Shown here one piece after another: positions 60,153-64,000 of a DNA stretch of 64,000 nt. The number at the start of each line of letters is the position of its first letter. Within the stretch, counting starts at the first letter, position 1. A program made the translations under genes and the position numbers. Origin of the DNA: Fodinibius salipaludis (GTDB taxonomy: Bacteria; Bacteroidota; Rhodothermia; Balneolales; Balneolaceae); the NCBI RefSeq assembly GCF_002287075.1, contig NZ_NSKE01000003.1, positions 62,001 to 126,000 on the forward strand, read 5' to 3'. Below the pieces are notes generated by a model. It was not told the origin of the DNA, searched no databases, and worked only from the letters and a program-made list of their open reading frames with translations.

Positions 60153-60236
60153 TTGTCTGTTGCAATATATCAATAATACTATTATCCACTTTTAATTATA
60201 GATGAATAGCTGCAATTATATAATGAAATCCATTTC

Positions 60237-60674
60237 ATGATGAAAAAACTTATCACTACTATCTGTCTCGTCTTTGCCTTCCAGTCTGTTGCTTTTGCAC
60301 AGTCGTTTGATCTTACAGAAAAATTTAAAAAGAGCTTTAACGAAACTGTTCAGGAAGTCCAAAGCACTGAGAATGCAGGCGAAAAACGAATGCTGTTAAA
60401 TGATTCGTTTAGCAATATGATTACGGTTATAAAACGTATAGAATCAAAAGCGAATCTTTCGGAGGATGAAATTGCTCAGCTCAAAGCTTATAAGAGAGAT
60501 ATTCAAGAAAAGAAAGCCGAGCTAAATGGGAGAAATGATTTTGATAAGGTCCAGGATAAAGCCCTTAACGACTTCTCAGATTATTCGCAGCAGTATTTTG
60601 AGCAAGCCGACCGAACGATAACCATTGGTTTGACAGCAGCTCTTTTAATCGTTCTGATCTTAATACTCCTGTAG
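60237..60674 (+). CDS. Secreted helical protein with C-terminal membrane anchor
   Basis: A 145-residue exported protein that I do not recognise. The signal peptide (LITTICLVFAFQSVAFAQ) ends at about residue 22. The mature part is a long Lys/Glu-rich helix bundle (KFKKSFNETVQEVQSTENAG, SEDEIAQLKAYKRDIQEKK). The C-terminus is a hydrophobic Leu/Ile helix (LTAALLIVLILILL), so the protein is probably anchored in the inner membrane and extends into the periplasm. An upstream box e suggests a shared regulon with the small stress-type genes. ATG at 60240 is an alternative start. Confidence 0.6.
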   Translation: MMKKLITTICLVFAFQSVAFAQSFDLTEKFKKSFNETVQEVQSTENAGEKRMLLNDSFSNMITVIKRIESKANLSEDEIAQLKAYKRDIQEKKAELNGRNDFDKVQDKALNDFSDYSQQYFEQADRTITIGLTAALLIVLILILL

Positions 60675-60755
60675 TAGCTACAAAAAAATACGAAGATTTG
60701 ATTTAATCTCTTTCAGCGAGACGAAGATTGTTATATGTATTTATTATTCTGAACT

Positions 60756-61829
60756 ATGATAGTGATTAGAAATCTAATCTTTTGCTTAATTATTGCAGGG
60801 ATATTTTTTGCGGGATGCAGCTCTACCAATGAATTAGTGAAAAATGATGTATCCGATCAGCCTGTTAAATATTCAGTGATTTATTACATCCACGCTGATG
60901 CCGGATACCTTTATCATGATCCCGATGGGCAGCCGATCCGGGCTAATTCCCAAGTACTTGAAACGGCCCTCGAAGTTGCCGAAAATGCAGCCTCGGGCGA
61001 AGTTTTTATTTTTTACCAACGTCCTGAGAAGAAGTTTTTGGGATTGTTCCCCCGAAAGAGTAATCAGTTTTATCACTACACGAACGGACAGAAAACCACA
61101 CAGGTTAAATATCGTCATTCCAACAAAAAGGAGCCTTTTCTCACTACCGAAGCTCAGCTTTATAATAAATATAAAAATGATATCACTGGTAATGATCAGG
61201 AACAGTACTTTCTTTATTTCGGCCATGAGATTCCAAGTGATAATGGAGAAGGCTACCACCGAACTCTGCCGGATATTGAAGTAAATACTGCTTCTTTTGC
61301 AGGTGGGGTACAGCAATTTTTAATGGAAGATGATCAAATCCTTGACCTGGTGGTGCTTTCTACCTGTAATAATGGAACTCCGGCCATGGCATCCCACCTC
61401 ATGCCATTCGTTGATCACCTGCTTGCCTCTCCTCAAAACCTGCACTTATCGCATATCGATACCGAACAACTGGGACTGCTGGAGAGCAATCCCGGAGTTT
61501 CGCCCGATGAGGTAGCACATTCGCTGGCGAATGACACCTTTCAACGTCTTGAGGATCAAATACAAACCACCATAACACTTGCCGAGTATGATTTTGAATC
61601 TATGCGGGGATATATTGATGAACTTGATGACCGTACTGCATCCTATAAAGATACGGCTCGCATAGATCCTTACCATCAAAATACAGACTGTGGACAGTTT
61701 TCTTTTTTTGATGCTGAAAAGTACACGCAGGGAATTGAGACATGGTTTAAGCCGGCCAAGTTTGGAAGACGTGCTACTGCATCAGACACCCATTCAGGCT
61801 GGGGATGTAGGCCATTGCTGGAGGATTGA
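60756..61829 (+). CDS. Exported lipoprotein, possible clan-CD (clostripain/caspase-like) protease
   Basis: A 357-residue predicted lipoprotein. The signal peptide is followed by a lipobox (IFFAGCSST, Cys at about residue 21). A beta-strand, IYYIHADAGYLYHDPDG, opens the domain. His157 is in YFLYFGHEIPSDNGEGYH and Cys204 is in LDLVVLSTCNNGTPAM, each after a hydrophobic strand, 47 residues apart. That is the arrangement of the catalytic His-Cys dyad in clan-CD cysteine peptidases such as clostripain and caspases. The family call is inference. If active, it would cleave proteins outside the cytoplasm. No inhibitor or substrate partner is obvious. It sits 81 bp after the anchored protein gene. Confidence 0.55.
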   Translation: MIVIRNLIFCLIIAGIFFAGCSSTNELVKNDVSDQPVKYSVIYYIHADAGYLYHDPDGQPIRANSQVLETALEVAENAASGEVFIFYQRPEKKFLGLFPRKSNQFYHYTNGQKTTQVKYRHSNKKEPFLTTEAQLYNKYKNDITGNDQEQYFLYFGHEIPSDNGEGYHRTLPDIEVNTASFAGGVQQFLMEDDQILDLVVLSTCNNGTPAMASHLMPFVDHLLASPQNLHLSHIDTEQLGLLESNPGVSPDEVAHSLANDTFQRLEDQIQTTITLAEYDFESMRGYIDELDDRTASYKDTARIDPYHQNTDCGQFSFFDAEKYTQGIETWFKPAKFGRRATASDTHSGWGCRPLLED

Positions 61830-61847
61830 AAAGATTCTCCGCCAATC

Positions 61848-61886
61848 TGTGATTTATGTAAGGATTCTTTTGTAAGTGTGTAACGC
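61848..61886 (+). promoter_or_regulatory. Bipartite promoter-like box f, for the cupin gene
   Basis: TGTGATTTATGTAAGG (61848-61863) is followed 18 bases later by AACGC (61882-61886, in GTGTAACGCATCC). The cupin start codon is about 118 bp after the second element. It is one of the clearest copies of the two-part signal. Confidence 0.5.
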
Positions 61887-62003
61887 ATCCTCCCCATAAT
61901 TTACTGATTATTGTTTGAGAGATACGAAGTGAATGGTAATAAGATGAGTGATCAGTAACCGGATGTTTTACCATTCAGAAATCCTTTAAGCAATCGTAAT
62001 CAA

Positions 62004-62354
62004 ATGAAAGAACCATTAGATCTTGAAAAATCAAAATCGATGATCATTGTCGAAATTATCGAATATGTCCCAGATTCGGTGGTGATTAAAACGATTATTA
62101 AGAAGGCGACCGGTAATATCAATGTGGTCTCTTTTGATACCGGTGAAAAACTGGATGAGAAAACGTCTCCTTTCGACAAGTTTATACAGATTATTGATGG
62201 GAAAGCGGAGATTATAATCGATGGGAAATCGAAACTCCTTGATACAGGGCAGTCAATAATCATACCGGCTCACGCACGTAATTCATATAAGGCAAACGAC
62301 CGGTTTAAAATGATATCCACGGTAATAAAGAGTGGATATGAAGAGGTGAGCTGA
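62004..62354 (+). CDS. Small cupin-domain protein
   Basis: A 116-residue single-domain cupin. The barrel reads VVIKTIIKKATGNINVVSFD, PFDKFIQIIDGKAEIIIDG then LDTGQSIIIPAHARNSYKAN. The IIxGKAEIIIDG and IIPAHARNS parts are the second halves of the cupin motifs, in which the usual metal-binding His/Glu set is only partly present. It could be a ligand-binding protein or an enzyme with an unclear metal site. It has box f upstream and a strong hairpin terminator downstream, so it is monocistronic, between the protease-like lipoprotein gene and the second AraC gene. Confidence 0.8.
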   Translation: MKEPLDLEKSKSMIIVEIIEYVPDSVVIKTIIKKATGNINVVSFDTGEKLDEKTSPFDKFIQIIDGKAEIIIDGKSKLLDTGQSIIIPAHARNSYKANDRFKMISTVIKSGYEEVS

Positions 62355-62371
62355 TGGATTTGGGTACACAT

Positions 62372-62418
62372 GGGAAGACGGGTGGAAAGAGAGAGCGCCG
62401 GTCTTCCCATTTTAATTT
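62372..62418 (+). terminator. Intrinsic terminator after the cupin gene
   Basis: The arms TGGGAAGAC and GTCTTCCCA, with inner GC pairing, are followed by TTTTAATTTT. It lies 18 bp after the cupin stop codon. A TTG-started frame of the AraC gene would begin inside this hairpin, which argues for the later ATG. Confidence 0.75.
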
Positions 62419-62462
62419 TGAGTGTAAATGAACTAAAAACTAATGATGATCAATTGTTAAGT

Positions 62463-63032
62463 ATGGGATCTACAAAGCGGTATGTGAAATACATGGTGAG
62501 TCTTAGGTGTAAAATGACAGTAAAAGAGGAACTTGAAAAAGCGGGCCTAAAATATGCTGTTTCGCCACACGGTGCCATAGAGTTTCTTGGAGAAACTACA
62601 CCGACTCAGTTTGAGGAGCTGGATGAAGTGTTGTTGGCGTTGGGCTTAGAACTGCTTGATGAAAATGACAGTATGCTTATCGACCGCATCATAAACACTG
62701 TGATTGAAGTGGTGCATGATTCCGATGAATTGCCCAACCTGAGTTTTGATGATATTATTGACAGAAGCCTTGGATCGGGAAGTGAATCGATATTAAAGAT
62801 CTTTTCAGACGTAAAGGGGATCTCAATTATGCAATTCATCATCCTCCAGAAAGTAGATCGTGTAAAGGAGCTTCTGTTGTATGATAATCTGTCCCTGTCG
62901 GAAATCTCCAAAAAACTTCGTTATAAAAATGAACATTACTTAATTGCTCAGTTCAAAAAGCATACCGGATTATCGCCCACCTACTTCAAGAAGTTGAGAA
63001 ATGAGCGCATGAGTGTTTTGCAGGAAGTATAA
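62463..63032 (+). CDS. AraC-type regulator with small N-terminal ferredoxin-like domain (copy 2)
   Basis: A 189-residue paralogue of the gene at 59559. The N-terminus (KRYVKYMVSLRCKMTVKEEL) and the C-terminal domain (VKGISIMQFIILQKVDRVKE, LSLSEISKKLRYKNEHYLIA, QFKKHTGLSPTYFKKLRNER) match it closely. The two are about equally divergent across both domains. The ATG at 62463 is preferred because the upstream extension from 62370 falls in the terminator hairpin. Like copy 1 it has SLRC in place of a CxxC in the N-terminal domain. The pair brackets the anchored protein, the protease-like lipoprotein and the cupin, so they may control them. Confidence 0.82.
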   Translation: MGSTKRYVKYMVSLRCKMTVKEELEKAGLKYAVSPHGAIEFLGETTPTQFEELDEVLLALGLELLDENDSMLIDRIINTVIEVVHDSDELPNLSFDDIIDRSLGSGSESILKIFSDVKGISIMQFIILQKVDRVKELLLYDNLSLSEISKKLRYKNEHYLIAQFKKHTGLSPTYFKKLRNERMSVLQEV

Positions 63033-63313
63033 CTGCATAACTTATTCCGCGTTGTGGAGTTGAAATAATGTACCCCCTGAAAGAAGGTGTAGTGTTTCTT
63101 ATCAGTGTGCAAGTACTGGCTTTATAGCATTTAAGCTTAGCTCTATACCCATTTTCAATTTTCTAACGGTAACTATTTGCAAGAAATGTTAATTATATAT
63201 TAATCGGATATATTCAGTATCAAGAGAGACACATTGTAAATGGATTTGCAGTGAGCACTGCAAGAGTATATTATATGCATGAATATCAATTTTTGTTAAA
63301 GAATTAAAGATTC

Positions 63314-63930
63314 ATGCTCGAAAATATCTCCAAGTGGCTGGAAGATTTTGCCGTATCAGGTTCGTTGCCGAATATGTTTATCAGTACGGCCATTCTTATT
63401 CTTGTAACTATAATTTTGCGGTGGCTCTTTTCGAGATATATCCGCCGGAGCGTATCTTCCACGGAGCTTTGGCGTCGGTGGCTGGTTCAGTCGCGTAATG
63501 GATTACTTCTGTTACTCTTGTTGGGACTGCTCTTTATCTGGGGTGAAGAGCTTCGAACTCTCGCATTGTCTATCGTTGCAATTGTGGTGGCTTTTGTTGT
63601 AGCTACCAAGGAGCTGATTCTTTGCGTCACCGGATCTATATTCAAAGCCGGCGCGGGCTCATTTAATATTGGCGACCGGATACAGATCAAGGATTTTCGG
63701 GGCGACGTAATCGATCAAAAACCTGCTTGCCACAACGATCCTGGAGGTAGAACCTCGGGTTACCATCCAGGTTCCGGCCGCCGGTGAGATCCATCTGATC
63801 ATACGAATTCCCGTGAAGTCGGGGCAACGCAGCTTTATTGAGCAATCTATTATCTCGGAAGTATTAAGTAATAATGATTTCGCCGCAAAGAAAGAGTCTG
63901 AAGAAACCACCGATCAGACTAACCGATAGA
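63314..63930 (+). pseudogene. MscS-like mechanosensitive channel gene, frameshifted and internally deleted
   Basis: The first frame encodes an N-terminal MscS-type membrane part: SGSLPNMFISTAILILVTII, then NGLLLLLLLGLLFIWGEELR and ALSIVAIVVAFVVATKELIL, then FNIGDRIQIKDFRGDVIDQ. It then leaves the family. In the next frame LLATTILEVEPRVTIQVPAA and GEIHLIIRIPVKSGQRSFIE continue to a stop at 63928. Removing one A from the run at 63717-63721 restores DQNLLATTILE. Even so, the usual beta-domain centre (about 80-100 residues) between TTILE and VEPRVTIQV is missing. MscS channels release solutes on hypo-osmotic shock. This copy is unlikely to work as such. Confidence 0.75.
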
Positions 63931-64000
63931 TTGTAGATTAGACAATGTTGCAAAAAGAAGTGAATGTCATTCTATAGGGGTTTTACCTTTGTTTTGATAT

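Noticed and set aside
60130-60180. Possible sigma-54 -24/-12 promoter (TGGTTGTCTGTTGCA) upstream of the gene at 60237
   Set aside because: The GG-to-GC spacing is nine rather than ten bases, so it does not fit the sigma-54 consensus.
1-64000. CRISPR arrays, tRNA or rRNA genes, prophage or integrase genes, intact insertion sequences
   Set aside because: None were found on reading both strands; no direct-repeat array, cloverleaf or transposase motif is visible.

Overview
The window looks like a chromosomal segment of a Balneolota (Fodinibius/Gracilimonas-like) or closely related Bacteroidota-group bacterium. This is inferred from a TonB-dependent receptor with an N-terminal carboxypeptidase-regulatory domain, Bacteroidota-style DoxX/DUF genes, weak Shine-Dalgarno use, moderately low GC by eye, and the absence of classical proteobacterial operons. 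I see no rRNA, tRNA, CRISPR array, prophage or intact insertion sequence. Gene order is mosaic, with many short operons and many sensor kinases.

Layout. 0-2.2 kb: start of a PLP-dependent decarboxylase, a rhodanese, HtpX. 2.2-8.5 kb: TonB-dependent receptor, a kinase/OmpR regulator pair, a DUF3124 lipoprotein and two tandem lipoproteins that consist of little more than a TonB plug domain. 8.5-12.2 kb: FetAB-type metal exporter, a frameshifted DoxX gene, sulfotransferase-like and branched-chain aminotransferase genes. 12.3-26 kb: multi-PAS kinase, S9 peptidase, KptA, Hsp20, a Vgb-like propeller, a CxxCH protein, a frameshifted HPP membrane protein, DUF3095, UPF0489, a serine hydrolase and an MFS gene. 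27-37 kb: a redox/sulfur block (DoxX, MliC-like lipoprotein, DsrE, TlpA-CcdA-DoxX, triple rhodanese, an AhpD-EgtD chimera, sigma factor plus zinc-finger partner, GDCCVxC-type protein, MerA-like flavoprotein). 37-46.7 kb: CPA2 antiporter, three histidine kinases, and an RsbQ-like hydrolase overlapping a PAS kinase. 47-52 kb: small membrane and envelope stress-type proteins (2-TM protein, M48 protease, DUF2959, YtxH, lmo0937-type, YqaE/Pmp3). 53-59 kb: CheB-CheR-PAS-kinase, NarL regulator, sigma-54 activator. 59.5-64 kb: two related AraC-type regulators bracketing a secreted helical protein, a possible clan-CD protease and a cupin, then a broken MscS gene.

Two patterns stand out. First, a bipartite promoter-like signal (CTGTGATWTATGTAAC, then about 17-18 nt, then a TAACGC-like box) recurs upstream of at least five genes between 47 and 62 kb, often 80-120 nt before the start codon. 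It suggests a regulon that unites the envelope/stress genes with the AraC block. Second, at least nine one-base indels, nearly all in short A/T homopolymers, break genes that otherwise read well (DoxX, HPP, MFS, a DksA/TraR-like gene three times, AhpD-like, MscS, a kinase remnant). There are also apparent internal deletions (AhpD-EgtD fusion, MscS core, kinase tail, carboxymuconolactone decarboxylase tail). These are either assembly or sequencing errors or genuine gene decay, and reads would decide. All functions below come from reading motifs by eye. No database search was run.
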